64,000 bases of DNA, from assembly GCA_018105865.1 (NCBI GenBank), contig CM030835.1:5898316-5962315 (forward strand), read 5' to 3'. This document shows, one piece after another, positions 27,173 through 58,530 of the stretch (position 1 is its first letter; each line of letters starts with the position of its first letter). The notes below the pieces were generated by a model. It ran no database searches, had not been told where the DNA came from, and saw only the letters and a list, made by a program, of their open reading frames with translations. This stretch comes from Metaphire vulgaris (taxonomy: Eukaryota; Annelida; Clitellata; Crassiclitellata; Megascolecidae). Position numbers and translations under genes: made by a program.

Positions 27173-27926
27173 AGACTCTCTCTTCTCTGTACTAATTAGA
27201 TTTCTACACAAGAGAAGTCTAGATTAAAAAACGACGAAATCACGCTATTGCTGTCTGCGACGCTCTCGTATTTAACGGAAGTTACACAGAATACACTTTT
27301 CTATAGACTTCTTCTACACTCAGAGCGTGATTATGTATTAACGCTTGGCCATCGAATGGAATCAAGCAAAAGGACGCCGATAGCGCAAACTACTCCCAAT
27401 GCGACTATCGTCGATTCGGACGATAACAACTCTGCTGCTGCAGCTGCTGCAGCTGCTACAGCTGCTGCTGCTGCTGCTGCAATGCACAGAAATAACACAC
27501 CGCCCTGCCGTCTGCCTATTTCGACGGAGGTGCAGCATGGGATGGCGCCAATATTTTACCGACGTAGGGGGGGGGGCAGTCGCAGTTTGCATGTGTGTGT
27601 CGTGTTTTTTGTCGGCGATATGTACGGCATTGTGTCGTATCGCGATGCACACGAGTGAGTCGTAAAGTCCCCGAGAACATTTCCCGTTACGCCGCCGCCG
27701 CTGCTGCTGTTGTGTGTTGCTGCGGCCGTAAGAAACGACCGGATGACTCAGCGACACTGCAGACACACGCACGACATCTTGCGTATTTTTTTGAATCATC
27801 GACCTTTTGACCCGACCTATATGTAACAGCGGCGATTGGTTGAGTCCGCTGCTGCGTGTTTTTTCTCTCTCTCGCTCACACACAGGAGGACTGCATGCGT
27901 CGGTTCAGTTTACTGAGTTTAGTCAC

Positions 27927-27928
<2 letters not shown>

Positions 27929-27987
<59 letters not shown>
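27929..27987 (+). repeat. (CT)n microsatellite
   Basis: About 29 CT units. Confidence 0.95.
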
Positions 27988-27990
<3 letters not shown>

Positions 27991-28110
27991 GCTGTACACA
28001 TTATCCTAAGCAAACAAGGCTGAGATTTTCTGTCTAATGCCTACTGTTTTCTTTTGTCAGAACTTGACTATCGTCAATAAAATAAGGAAATGCAGACATG
28101 CCAAGGCAGT

Positions 28111-28270
28111 GTCTTATCCAGACTCCAGGCCTGGGAGGGGGTAATTGAGGTTTTCGGGGGGATCGACTTGGTTGGAGGGGAAAAGACACAGTTCAATGCA
28201 AAATTTGTGTAAGAGCTGGGATTTTTGAGGGCTGTTGGCACGCGTGTACTTTTAAATGGGCTGGGGTGGG
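28111..28270. mobile_element. MITE, TATCCAGACTCCAGGCC family
   Basis: Shares the agtgt-ttatccagactccaggcc end and the cacagttcaatgcaaaattt core with copies at 34845-35010, 44770-44948, 52305-52462 and 54325-54502 (the others in reverse orientation). Confidence 0.55.
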
Positions 28271-28389
28271 GGTGTAACGAGACAAAAACAGTGCAGATCG
28301 AGTCTGAAGATATAGGTCATAGTTCAATTGTTTCTTTGTGGCGGCAAAGCACATACCGAGTGATAACTTTTTCTTTGGTCGATGCCCCT

Positions 28390-29060
28390 TCGGGGTTAAC
28401 AATCACTTGTGAGCTTCATCATCCTCAGCGGCGGAGGCGTTCTCCTCAAGCATCGTCGTCGTCGTCGTCAAGAGCTGTCATCATTTCTATCAAACGGCGA
28501 ACCGCGGGAACCGTGGTTCGTGTCTGATCATCGGGATTGGTCCGAGAGAAACTTATCAGTCGCGATGCCATGGTCGGTCGGTCGGTCGGTCGGTCGGTCG
28601 GTCGGCCGGAGGAGGACTCTATCCTCGGCGGGTGAATCGATCGCCGTCTAGACCCCGGGTCGTCGTCGTCGTCGTCGTCGTCGGCTGCTTCTTCTGCGTC
28701 GTCGTACAGGTCGCGCGGGGCGGTGGGGTGGGGGGGGGGGTGGGGGCGGGCGAGCAGAAGCGGCGAACGGGGTGCGGCGGGGGTCGGGGTCGGGGGTACG
28801 GCGGTTTTACGGCGCTCCGCGATTTTATCTGTTGCTATTAAGCCCGGTGGCTCGGGATCTGTAACGGAATGCCGTCCTGATTAGTAGGCGCCTGCCCTCC
28901 TCCTCCTCCTCCTCCTCCTCCTCCTCCTCCTCCTCCTGCTGCTGCTGGCTGCGGCTGCGGCGCCGGCGACAAAACTGTACCCGCTATCTTCGATCTGTGG
29001 AAGCGGTCCGCGCCACTGCACTGTCTAATAAGACTGAGCCGCACGACGGATAAATCATGT
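28390..29060. other. GC- and CpG-rich segment with (GGTC)n, (GTC)n and (CTC)n tracts
   Basis: The richest GC block upstream of the nAChR gene, about 2.6-3.3 kb before its first recognised exon. It could be a promoter-associated island, but much of the composition is simple repeats, and I cannot see a convincing first exon in it. Confidence 0.3.
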
Positions 29061-29280
29061 GCCGCTCTTTCCTCCTCCTCCTCCTCCTCCTCCTCCTTCT
29101 CCTCCTCTTCCTTCTCCTCATTCTCCCCCCCCCCCATCCTCCTCCTTTCCACCAACCAATCTACGAGGTACGCCTACACACATTCACCGATCGCTGTTAC
29201 CGGGCGCCGTTAAGACAAGTGATCAAACAATATATACCATGATACGTGCGCCCGACTGATATCTAAATTCCGGCCACAGA

Positions 29281-29336
29281 GAGACACCTCTATATACGGG
29301 CAGAATCTTCATCTAAGCAAACCCAAGAACAGACCC
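29281..29336 (+). repeat. Direct repeat, copy 1 (about 53 bp)
   Basis: gagacacctctatatacggg ... agcaaacccaagaacagacc is repeated at 30394-30446 with few changes. Confidence 0.7.
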
Positions 29337-29738
29337 TGTCGGAGGAGGAAGAGGGGCCAGACGGGCCACTTAACCCTCTCTGTTTGAAAGGTGGTCTCAA
29401 AATAATGGGCCTATGCAAGATAGTTTTGCATTTCTCTTAAATCTCTAGATTAGTGTTAACTATTAAGAGCTATTGAAACTGAGACCTGAGAGTTGTAAAT
29501 GGCCCAAGGGTCTCCTCTGTCCTGTGAAAGAGCCTGCCCAAGAACACTTTCTCACTTTGTTTCTAATCAGTTTCCTACATAGTTGGCATGACGTCGTGTT
29601 GGGTCTGCTCTGTTGCGTCGTGTCTATTATATTATTATTATTATTAGCTGTCTGCCCGTCAAGCATGACGGGAAGGCTAGGCTAAGTTGTTTTTGCCCGT
29701 GAATGTAAGAGATTTAGCTAAAGGTTTCGTACACAAGC

Positions 29739-29924
29739 AGCGGCGGCTCCAAATGTGGGGTCCGGGGGCCCGTGCCCCTTATTGAATGCCTGACCCGGTG
29801 CCCTCAGTTAGGAACTTTATACTTACTACTACAGTGTATGTACCTAGCAACAAATAGTTGTCCCCAAGCATCAAATTTGTCATCCCAAGGGCCCCCACTT
29901 GCCAAATCCTGGATCCGCCACTGC
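29739..29924. mobile_element. MITE, CAGTGGCGGCTCC family
   Basis: Termini cagcggcggctccaaatg / aatcctggatccgccactg with C-run-rich interior. Flanking duplication unclear. Confidence 0.65.
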
Positions 29925-30201
29925 GTATAAATGTGAAAAAATTGTCTAGTAATTTTGGCCATCAATCATGACGGGGAAGATAGGCTTAATGAAGGTGTTT
30001 CTCACGAAGGCTCGCGTTGAAGACAACGTTATGTTCGCCATTGATGCGTAAGCCTTATTAACGGGCATAGACACTCCGCCCACCAAAAGTGGCGCGATTA
30101 TAAAACACGTCATCTCACCAAGCTCCGCCCACCGACATAGCGTGACATTATTCACATATTATGCGTGTATGTTATGCGTGTAAATTCCCTGGGATGTTAA
30201 C

Positions 30202-30360
30202 AAGCACTCAACCATCAAGGCCAGGACCAGAACCAAGGATTCAGCCCACAAGGCCATGGGACCAAGGACTCAATCCTCAAGACCAGGACCATGACTACGA
30301 CCAAGGACTTGTAACTTCTCCGTAAGGAGTCCTTACGCCAGGACCAAAGTCAAGGACTAA
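30202..30360 (+). repeat. Degenerate accaaggact minisatellite
   Basis: accaaggactca / accaggaccatga-like units repeat imperfectly through the stretch. Confidence 0.5.
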
Positions 30361-30393
30361 CATCCCTACAAATTGCAAAGTTCATAAAACAGT

Positions 30394-30446
30394 GAGACAT
30401 CTCTATATGGGCAGAATCTCCATCTAAGCAAACCCAAGAGCAGACC
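30394..30446 (+). repeat. Direct repeat, copy 2 (about 53 bp)
   Basis: gagacatctctatatgggca ... agcaaacccaagagcagacc, second copy of 29281-29336, 1.1 kb away. Confidence 0.7.
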
Positions 30447-31287
30447 GTATCAGAGCCTATCACAGACATTTATAAATTCTGCTTATTAAAAGAAGACAAA
30501 AGATGAAGTTTAAGTTCTAGCAATTCGTTTGCATCGCGATCAGCATATTATTGATTTGAAGATGGGAGCTGATGTGCGGAATAAAATCAATTTAACCGCA
30601 AGGGCTGTAAGCACTGTACTGAACCACCGTACGTACACAGTCTTAACTGTAGCATCAAATCACTTCGAATCACTTCAATTTAGAAGGAGTTGGTGGATTA
30701 ACTCCCTCGATGGTCGGAGGCCCGGGGGGGGGGGATCGATCCCCAATGGGCGTCGAAAATGTCGTTTAGCAGTCCGTTCACACAGGAGGTCGACGGTTCA
30801 GCGTGACCTATATGCGCTCATAATGCCTATAAAACAAATCTGCAATATGGATCTGTGTATATCTCGATGCCTGATTCACTGAGGCTGGTTTTCAAGAAGA
30901 ACCGTTGGGTGGACTGGCGGTTATTGGGGAGGGGTGGGAGCGGCGCCTGTGTGCAGGGCCGTCGAGAGGGGACAGGGGCAAATGCACAGGTCTCTCGTCT
31001 CTCCTTTTCATTCTATTTTTTGTTAGTTTGCGTCGATCGAGATTTCAGTAGATTCTATATCTTTTCCACCATATTGTGAATGCTTTAATGGGTTCTGTTT
31101 GAAGCTTCGCGGTCAATTATCTACGCATCTAATCTCTTCCTGTTGCAAGCAATTAGTAGAATTTTCTTTGCGTTGTATACAAAAGCCATTGATCGACATG
31201 CATACTTTGCCCAACTTCGGATACTCCGGTCTAGAAAACTGTTTCAAAGGCTTGAATTGCATTTCTTGGTAATGCTGGCTCTTATTG

Positions 31288-31290
<3 letters not shown>

Positions 31291-31372
<82 letters not shown>

Positions 31373-31410
31373 GAGACAGACAGACAGAGACAGAAACAGA
31401 GACAGAGACA
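31291..31410 (+). repeat. (GA)n / (GACA)n microsatellite
   Basis: About 240-360 bases upstream of nAChR exon 2. Confidence 0.95.
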
Positions 31411-31651
31411 GAGAGACATGCATGGATAGAGGGATACGGGGAGGGAGGGAAGACTGAGAACTAACAGCTGTGGACACGATTGGCGCTACATAGTAACATC
31501 GACCAACGTTTCTGTCCTTTATTTGAGTTGAATTTTGATGCGCTATTCTTGTTGTTTCACGGTTTTCTCTTATACTAATTCTATAACAACCGGGTCCTTC
31601 GATGTTATCAACTCGTCTTTAGCGATGGCTGAATGCATTACGTTTGCGCAG

Positions 31652-40572
<8,921 letters not shown>

Positions 40573-40652
40573 CTCCTACTTCTTCTTCGTCTTCGTCTCT
40601 TCTTCGTCTTCTTCTTCGTCTTCGTTTGCATCGATTGTTGGCGTTTGCAATG

Positions 40653-40658
40653 ATTAAA
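40653..40658 (+). promoter_or_regulatory. Candidate poly(A) signal ATTAAA of the nAChR gene
   Basis: ATTAAA lies about 80 bases after the stop codon, beyond a CTT/CGT-rich stretch (40576-40626). It is the first common poly(A) hexamer variant I see downstream. No transcript evidence, so low confidence. Confidence 0.35.
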
Positions 40659-41124
40659 AACCTCACTCCTCTCCTCGCTGTGCGATATTTTGAAATATGG
40701 ACGAAACAGAGAAGAACCCAACGCCAAGCTAATAGACTTTTTGTTTGAGAGTGAAGCAGCAGTTTTTTTTTGACGGCGTTCAAATTTATCCGCGACTATA
40801 GCTAACCGTTAAATAGCGTACTTCGCGGGTAGTAGAATAATTTACCACAGCCGAACATCTTGGCTATAACTAAATAGACACCCGACATTAATATGTTAGC
40901 CAAGTTTTATTTTTGAAAGTATAGGCCTATAGGCTATATACGAACAAAAACTCGTCAACGTAAATTTTTTTAATGTGTGGTCCTATGCCATGTTTTTTAA
41001 AGCGATGGTTATGCTTCATAGCAGGATATTTTACTAAGGCTCAGGTTTTCTGTCAAATAATTCAAACGAATACTTATTATATACTTCTTTATCTTAGCCA
41101 ATCGACATTCACAATCAACGAGAG

Positions 41125-41315
41125 CAGGGGCGTAGCAACGGGGGGTACATTGGTATCTATACCCCCTCCCAAATAAGTATACCTTAAAGTTTTCTATATG
41201 GTTTCTATGTGGTTTAGGCCTATATGGTTTATGTGGCTTATAGTTAACATTTGTACCCCCCCCCAAACAAAAAGTATTTATACCTCCCCAAATGAAATTC
41301 CTGGCTACGCCCCTG
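41125..41315. mobile_element. hAT-like MITE with perfect 8-bp target duplication
   Basis: Termini caggggcgtagcaacgg / attcctggctacgcccctg, flanked by AACGAGAG on both sides. Non-coding, about 550 bases beyond the nAChR stop. Confidence 0.85.
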
Positions 41316-42461
41316 AACGAGAGCGATATACAAGAGGTGGTAGAAAGTGGTATTTATTGAACATCGTCATCATCTCAGCGGAAAGAGGACAATATACCTA
41401 CTGTGAATTGTGTGCATGGGGTAGAAATATGGAGCGCCATTTCCAGACTGACCTTGATCGTCTGACCTGACCATTGTAATTCAGTCACAGAGGATAAGAA
41501 GGTGGTTCTGTTGGAATCAGCACTGTCTCTCTCTCTCTCTCTCTCTTCAGTTGGGTAGTAGTGAAGGCCGTGACTAGTTCCACCACAAAATTTCGACCTC
41601 CAGCGGTGGTCGAACTGATAAAATCTAAAATTGTCCACTCCTGCCAGTCTTGGTGGGTCGTCCTACTCGATCAATGGGGTAAAGGGTCAAACCTTAACTC
41701 CTGCAAATCGAACACCGATGGCCAATATGTTCGTGAAATTTGATTTAGAATGGATAGAAGCGACATAATATGTGTCCGATGCAGAATTAAACTAAATCAC
41801 GCCAAAGAAACCTGAACACAGAGCAACGTAATGCTGTGCTAACCAATTTTTACATTCTGTCTTGACGCCAGGTTAGACCTGCAAGTTTAACATGTTTGCA
41901 CAACGATTTACTTTTAACAGCATCTGTTACGGCGTTTTGCGGTACACTATCAGTACCAGTACAGCGTTTTATCTGCTCTTGCCACTAATTGATAGGCAGA
42001 AAGTGGCGTTGACTGTTATGTCTCAAGACTTAGAAAATAGTAGATATTCTCCTACACTCTACACTTTCTTCCGAGTTCATGATAGTCAAAATTTCAAGTT
42101 TAGATGCTCAAAAGAGAAAAGGACACATTCGCATCCTGCTGTTTTCTCCAAAACAGAAACACGCGAGAAGCAGCGTTGCACGAATAAAAAAAGTATCGAG
42201 AATGTCATTCAATCGCTGCACCGAAATATACCAGTAATGAGATGAAAATGAATGGCCTTTAGACGGTCTCGATTATGGCGTACATGGTTATCTCCAAACA
42301 GACCCGCGTGTATTCTTTCATATATTCTCACTGTGCCGTGTCTTTAGTGACATTCAAATTGATGCATTTTCCGCCATAGAAACAATATACTGGCTCCCTT
42401 GAGTATGCTCTTGCGTTGTCCTTACATGCTCACGGCGTGCATGGCAAAGACGGTATGTGAT

Positions 42462-42635
42462 CAGTGGCGGCTCTAGGATTTGGCAAGTGGGGGGGGGGCG
42501 TTGAGGTGGCAACTTCTAATCATGGGGCCAACCATTTGTTGTTAGGTATGTAGTATTAAGTATAGGGTCCCAACAGGGGGCCACGAACTCAAAAGGGGGG
42601 CACGGGCCCCCCGACCCCCTGTGGAGCCGCCACTG
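42462..42635. mobile_element. MITE, CAGTGGCGGCTCC family
   Basis: Termini cagtggcggctctaggattt / gtggagccgccactg; flanks tatgtgat / tatgcgat match at 7 of 8. Long G and C runs inside. Confidence 0.8.
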
Positions 42636-44090
42636 TATGCGATGGACAATTCGTAGCGAATATTCCATCGCTTCTGTCACGTGATTCAAAGAAAGACTCG
42701 GACCATTGCAACGAAGCTGCTACAGACCGCCAAGTTTTCTCGTACTTAATGTTATACTCGGAAATGGAGAATTTTTAAAATGAGTATCTTCATGTGCATG
42801 ATCTCTGCCTGGAACAATGCGGGAAAGAAAGAAAGATTGGAGTGCATGGCTATATTAAATTGTTAGCCAATAATACGGAGCCCTGACTGAATGTCTTAAT
42901 TCGACGTTAATTCGTCATATTTTGTTTGTGCTTGTATGCCAAATGTCGCTGCAATTACTGCAAACCAGGGCCGCCGAGAGAATGTGCTAGTCTCCGTACA
43001 AAGAAGGTTTGTGTGACCTTATACTTACACTGTAGTTCAGCACATATCTTCGTACATTAATTAATAAAGGTTGTATCAAGCAAAACTACAGGGCGGTTTT
43101 CCTATATACATGTACACGCAACAAGTGTTTTCTCTTTAGAGATTTGGTTTTGTAGACATGTTTCTCTTTATGGTCCACCATTTAGCTCCGTGGGCCCTGG
43201 AACAATGTACCGGTTGCGCCATCTCATTTCAGGCAGGAATTAATTAAACAATCAAATCCTTGCACTGTAGCGTATTAATGCCAAACACACGCACACATAG
43301 GCCCTGTATGTACAATTGTCTACATTATATATAATTATATATTTGCTTGTGATTTTGTATTTTGAGCTTTACAAGTCTCGTTCTACCAGAGTAACTATTG
43401 AGTTACACGCGTTCAGTAACTTAGAGTTCCAGTTGCAATTTGAAAACAACGCCATCGCATCGCGTTGTCTTCAGCGAACTGGACACAGCCATTTTAAATA
43501 TATTGTCAAATAACGAACGCAGTAAGTCATTGCAACAGAAGACATTGAAATAAGTGAACTACAGAGAAAATGTGACAACAAAAGAGTATATATATATATA
43601 TATACATACAGTGTATATAGTATATGTACAGTGTATATATGCAGTCGATCGATTCAAATTTTCTACTGATCACTAGCGAGAGACTGGATTGGTCTCCTGG
43701 GGTAACACCCTGTCGAAGCACAAGTCACCGATGAATAAGAAGATAAAGGTTGCCTTCCTAGGAATTGGGTTGCGCTTCAATGCTATAGCGCCATCAATCA
43801 ACGCTCATTCAAACGTTCATATACATATACATATACTTATACACATACATATATATACGGTGTATACTAGTTGCATGTAAATATATAAATATTGCTGGGT
43901 ATTAATGTACTGCAAACTTCATATATAGGCCAACATAGTGCATGATGAGGCCAAGCAACGCCACTGGAAATGCAGACACGGTCGTTCAATTTGTCACGAA
44001 ATCGCTCATCGAAGAAATTTGCAGCTCTTTCATAGACCTATACGAGATATAGTGGCTGAAAACTTTTAAAAATCAAGACGTCTACATGTA

Positions 44091-44252
44091 CAGGGGCGTA
44101 GCCATGAATTTGATTTAAGGGTATAATGTGATTGGGGAGGGTATAAATCTTAAACAACTTTAAATATCGTAAAAAACATTGACATTTTTCAGGTAGTCTG
44201 ATTTTGGGGTATATATATATATATATATATACCCCGGCGCTACGCGCCCCTG
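44091..44252. mobile_element. hAT-like MITE, CAGGGGCGTAGCC family
   Basis: Termini caggggcgtagccatgaatt / ccggcgctacgcgcccctg; flanks tacatgta / tacatgcc match at 6 of 8. A related half-element starts near 17725. Confidence 0.7.
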
Positions 44253-44769
44253 TACATGCCTGGTGAATTTGCGCGAGAAAGATGTGCAGCTTCCTAAGAC
44301 CAAAATCACAATCTAAATAGCATTGGCGTGGCCGGGGTTCCAGATAATGGGTGCACCATCAAGGCAGACACGCTCTCACGTTCAGTCCGAATATAGGCCT
44401 ACTGTTTACCGCCAAAGTCTTTGGCGACAGAGCTTTTGGGCAATATTGGGGTTACATCGTGAGTTCTGGTGGATACTTTAAGGAATGAAATAGCGATTTG
44501 TTATGGTGCATCCAAAGGTTCTAATACAACCAAACTTACCAATTCTGCCAAGAATCTCTCCTCGCCCCCTCCCTCCCTCCCCGATAAAATTTCTCTTAGG
44601 TTTTGCACAAATCCAACGACCAGGTCCAAGCCAGAATGGCGCCCCCTCCTCCGTGAACCCCTGGTGGCAATTCCAGAGTTTCTTTCGCATTCTTCATCTG
44701 CTTTGTGACAAAAATGATGTTCACGAAAACCATAGATACATGAAGTTGCACAGGAACGAATCAGTGTTT

Positions 44770-44948
44770 TTACAGGCCTGCTAGGGGGAAATCCTCCTCC
44801 CAAAGCCTCAACATCCCAAAAAAAAAAAAACATCCCAGCACTTGCACATATTTTGCAATGAACTGTGTGTCTTCCCCTTCAGCCAAGTCAATCCCCCCAA
44901 TGCTTCAATTCCCCTCCCCAAAGGCTTAGAGTCCGGATAAAACACTGG
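44770..44948. mobile_element. MITE, TATCCAGACTCCAGGCC family
   Basis: Begins near tacaggcctgctaggggg and ends gagtccggataaaacactg, with the ttgcaatgaactgtgtgtc core and a 13-base A run. Confidence 0.6.
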
Positions 44949-45742
44949 GGCGAATCCAGGAATTCAGTTGGGGAAGGTCGCTTTCACATTCTTCAAGCCG
45001 TCTCTCATTCCACAATGGGGGTTGATGCGTGTTGCTAAGACATTGAAATGAAAGGAGCGACGACACCCGCTTACTTATTAGTGCCTTTTTGTAGTAGCTT
45101 TCGGCTTTTTCGGACACGAATGAAATTGTGTGAGTGAATTGGAGGGGGCACGTGCCCCCTGTGCACCGGTAGGTCCGCCTATGTCTGTGCGATCGGCTGA
45201 CTGTTTCAAGACATTCAGGTCAAGACCCAGAGTATCGATCATCATTACTTTTCTCACCTCATTAACTTGAACCGACCCAAAATCAGACAGATCGTTTGGA
45301 ATTCGACCTCTGAACTACAATAGACATAATTTTGACAACCACGATTTCAACAGCGTCAAGCGACCATCGCTTAACGGAGAGTGAATTGATATAATGGCGC
45401 TATAGAAGTTTCGATTTGATATGTGAAGCTTTTGAGCGAAATAATAACATACATAATATTATATTTGAAGACAAATAATAGGGCTTAACTTGAATCGATA
45501 TTTTTCTAAGTCGCTCGACTTGCATCTCGAAAGTTTGATTTGTTCAGAATGCTTGACTTACTGTAGATTAACTTTTAGCTACTTAGATGAAAGACCTATC
45601 CTAAAATACAGTTGACCTAACTTCGTCTAAGGGGCGGGCTTTGTTTTTTCAGAGCAGAAGCCAGAAAGCATAAGCAATAGGCATGTTGAACGTACAGTAT
45701 ATCACAATCTTCTTTCTTACGTGTCTTTCTTTATCAGAAGGT

Positions 45743-46015
45743 TTACAGACATTTTCCTACAATTCTCTTATCTTCTTTCGCTCTTTTTTTAGGTTCTCGA
45801 AATCTTTGAATCTTTGCGTTTGTCCAGTCAAAGATGTCGTCCATCCAGCTTCTTCTTGGTCGCCCTCTTCTCCTTGCTTTTGTTCCTTCCTTTCTGCCAT
45901 CCATTATTATCATTGGCATTCCGGTGGGACACAAACTTATAATCATCTCCGTTAAATTTAATCAATTGAAGAGTCCGCTACAATTAGAAGGAATAATGAC
46001 GACGATGGACTGCAA
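45743..46015 (-). mobile_element. Decayed LINE C-terminal remnant
   Basis: The - strand contains RRRGRPRRSWMDDIFDWTN, the RGRP-x-x-W-D motif near the end of RTE-like polyproteins. Upstream sequence is degraded. It lies between the two convergent genes. Confidence 0.5.
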
Positions 46016-46253
46016 GTAAGTATGATGTCTTCTGCTTATTTAGCGCTTGTTGGGTTAGAGTCGTAAAGATGTCTATTTGCATGCTCTTGAATAATGTTAA
46101 AATATTAAAATAGAAAATAGAAAATATCTGCGGCCGAAATAAATGAAATCGGAAACGCATTGTTTGAAAATGAAACGCATATCTTCTCGAATTCGGTTGT
46201 ATTTGAAGTGGAAACATTGACCTGCCAAGAGCGGATTAAAGAATGACTTTTCA

Positions 46254-46411
46254 GTGTTTATTCTAACTGACATTGGAGGAGTTTGAAATGTTTTGGGGAC
46301 AAAATTTGTCTTCGCTTTTTTTGGGGAGGGGATTTCCATCCCAAGCCAACATATACGGATTAAAACTTTAGCCCCAAAAAAAAAAAAAAAAAACAGGCCT
46401 AGAATAAACAT
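46254..46411. mobile_element. MITE, CAGTGTTTATTC family
   Basis: Left end cagtgtttattctaactgac, right end ggcctagaataaacattg. Further copies at 49532-49702 and 60106-60409. Interior is rich in T/G runs. Confidence 0.65.
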
Positions 46412-46640
46412 TGGCACTTTTATAGCACCAGTTCTAACAGGTCCAACTCTAAAGGTATCAACCGATGGTGATCCAGATCCACCAGTAAAAGACCAGGTTG
46501 TTCCAAAGATCAGTCAGTGAGAAGCGGTGAGACAGACTATGGAGGAAATGCTAATTGGAAGAGATCTGGTTTCTTAATTAAGCAAGAGACCAGGATTATT
46601 CGTCTCTGTCCCCTAATTAAGCAATAGGCCTAGACTCATC

Positions 46641-46981
46641 CAGTGGCGGTTCCAGGAATTCTTGGTGGGTGATGAAAAAAATTAATAGGAAGTTGGTGGG
46701 GGGATGCAAAGTTAAGAAAAAATAAATGAGAGAAAAAAGGAATTCTTAGTCTTTTTGCCGACTAAATGTTAGTGTAAACCATCCAGGAAAAGAATGACAA
46801 GCAAAAAACGTCATTGCAAATATTTTTCATTCTATTTTTTATTTTTCTAAACTTACCGGAAAATAGGTTGACAAGCAAAAATGGTCACCCCCACATCAGC
46901 GGTATATTAAGCAAGCAAAAAAAAAAACCGGGGGTGGGAGGGGATGCATTCTCAGTCGTCAACATGATGGAACCGCCGCTG
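46641..46981. mobile_element. hAT-like MITE abutting the NETO-like stop codon
   Basis: Termini cagtggcggttccaggaatt / gatggaaccgccgctg. Target duplications gactcatc (46633-46640) and gattcatc (46982-46989) match at 7 of 8. The right-hand duplication contains the TGA stop (46985-46987, - strand) of the NETO-like gene. Confidence 0.85.
46838..46843 (-). promoter_or_regulatory. Candidate poly(A) signal AATAAA of the NETO-like gene, inside a MITE
   Basis: AATAAA on the - strand, about 140 bases after the stop codon and within the hAT-like MITE 46641-46981. Because the element abuts the stop codon, it would supply both the 3' UTR and the poly(A) signal. Confidence 0.35.
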
Positions 46982-46984
46982 GAT

Positions 46985-56955
<9,971 letters not shown>

Positions 56956-57243
56956 CTGGAATTTCACAGAAAACTTTTGTTCAGTCTAAATTTACTAGCT
57001 CACTGAATCTCTTCTTTCAGGTGCCATGCATTGCTTAATTATGGACTTCCATTTTTCTCGATCTGAGTGTTCCTCAAAAATCGTTTATTGTTTGTTCATT
57101 TCCTCTCTCATTCTGTCTGTATATTTTGATCTTTGTTTAACTCTTGATCTTTTACCCTCCAAATGCCTGTACTGCCAAGAACTAATCCTTCTTTTCTCAT
57201 TCACGTTAGTTTAATTTATCTGTCTTAATATGATGGTAGTCAT

Positions 57244-58530
57244 CAGTGTTTCTCTCTTCCATCATCAATCGTATTTTTCGTTAAATCTCTTGTCTGTCCA
57301 TGGGACCTTTAGCATCCTCCTATAAAACCACATTTTTGGATTCCAGTTTCTTTTTAATCTTTTTGATATGTTCCAGGGTCTCAGATCCATATAACAAAAC
57401 TGACCATACATAGCATCTTGTTTGCTGAGTCTTTTTCTTTTAATATTTTCTTTTGCGTTAATATTTGTTTCAAACACTGAAGGCAGATTAGATGTTACCT
57501 ATTCTTGTTATTATGTCTTTATCCTTCTTCCATCACTTGTAATAATGCTTCCCAAATATTTGAAATAGTTACTTGACTATTTCTCTTCCATTTAATAAAA
57601 TCTTGCAAACGCATCTTTTCTTTTGTTTTGATATTACCATAGTGAAGGTCTATTTTATGTTTATTTTAGGTCCTTTTCTCTCACTTTCCTCTGCTAGTTT
57701 GTCCACCAGTAAATTATCCTTTTTAATAATAATAACAGTGTTGTATCATAATAAAATCTAATCTTATTGATATTTTTCCTCCTATCCGTCTACCTTCCAT
57801 CTGTCGCGTCTTTCGAATATCTCCGTCCGCAACAAGTTGAAAAATCTGGTGATAGTCCGCACCCTTGTCTCAATCCCTTTAAGATCTTTATCTTTTAATC
57901 AAACCATTTAGTTTAATAGCTGCTTCTTGTTTCCAGTATAGATCCCCAGTCCTTTTGTCTTTTCCGTCGATTCCTGCTTTATTCAGGCCAAATAGGTCTT
58001 CATGTTTGATGTTGTCGAAAGCCTTCTCATAATCAATGAAGCATAAGTTCCCCATCCCTTCCTTTTCGATACATCTCCCACTCAGCATCCTTAGAACAAA
58101 GATTGCATTCCTACAACCACTATCTTCTTTGAAACCAAACTGTTAATCACTTATTTGATCTTTTATTTTTGTCTTGCTCTCTCCCCATCCCTCTTAGAAT
58201 TATTTTGGTCACAACCCTTTCCAGCTTATGGTTCTGTGTTCTTTACATTCCCTTGTCCCTACTTTTTTCCCGGTATAGCTCCAAAGATTGAACTGCATAG
58301 TTCTTCTGGTAAAACCCTTTTTCGTAGAAAATGTTTGTTATTTCCGTTAGTTTTGAATTCCTATTTCTCCTGCAAATACTATCATCTCTGTTGTTATTTT
58401 GTCCATACCAGCTGCTTTGTTTCTCTTCATTTTCTTCAGTACAACCGATCTCTTCTTCCTGCCCACTGAATACCTTGCTTAATTGTACTGTCATTTTTAT
58501 TATTGAGCTATAAAAATCGTTCATTGTTTG
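57244..58530 (-). mobile_element. RTE-like LINE, decayed reverse transcriptase
   Basis: Across several frames the - strand shows KLTEITNIFYEKGFYQK, then ILRMLSGRCIEKEG-like residues, LCFIDYEKAFDNIKHEDLF, GIDGKDKRTGDLYWKQEAA and finally MWFYRRMLKVPWTDKRFNE. These are consecutive landmarks of RTE-type endonuclease/reverse transcriptase proteins. Many stops and frameshifts make it a dead copy. It sits just upstream of the first CUB exon on the same strand as the NETO-like gene. Confidence 0.75.

Larger units (their letters stand above)
40660..46640. other. Convergent intergenic region between the nAChR and NETO-like genes
   Basis: Six kilobases with MITEs (41125, 42462, 44091, 44770, 46254), a LINE tail (45743-46015) and short AT arrays. 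I find no additional coding exon here. Confidence 0.55.

Noticed and set aside
30970..31040. Short frame MHRSLVSPFHSIFC as a first nAChR exon
   Set aside because: Its only phase-1 donor would create a TAA stop at the junction with exon 2.
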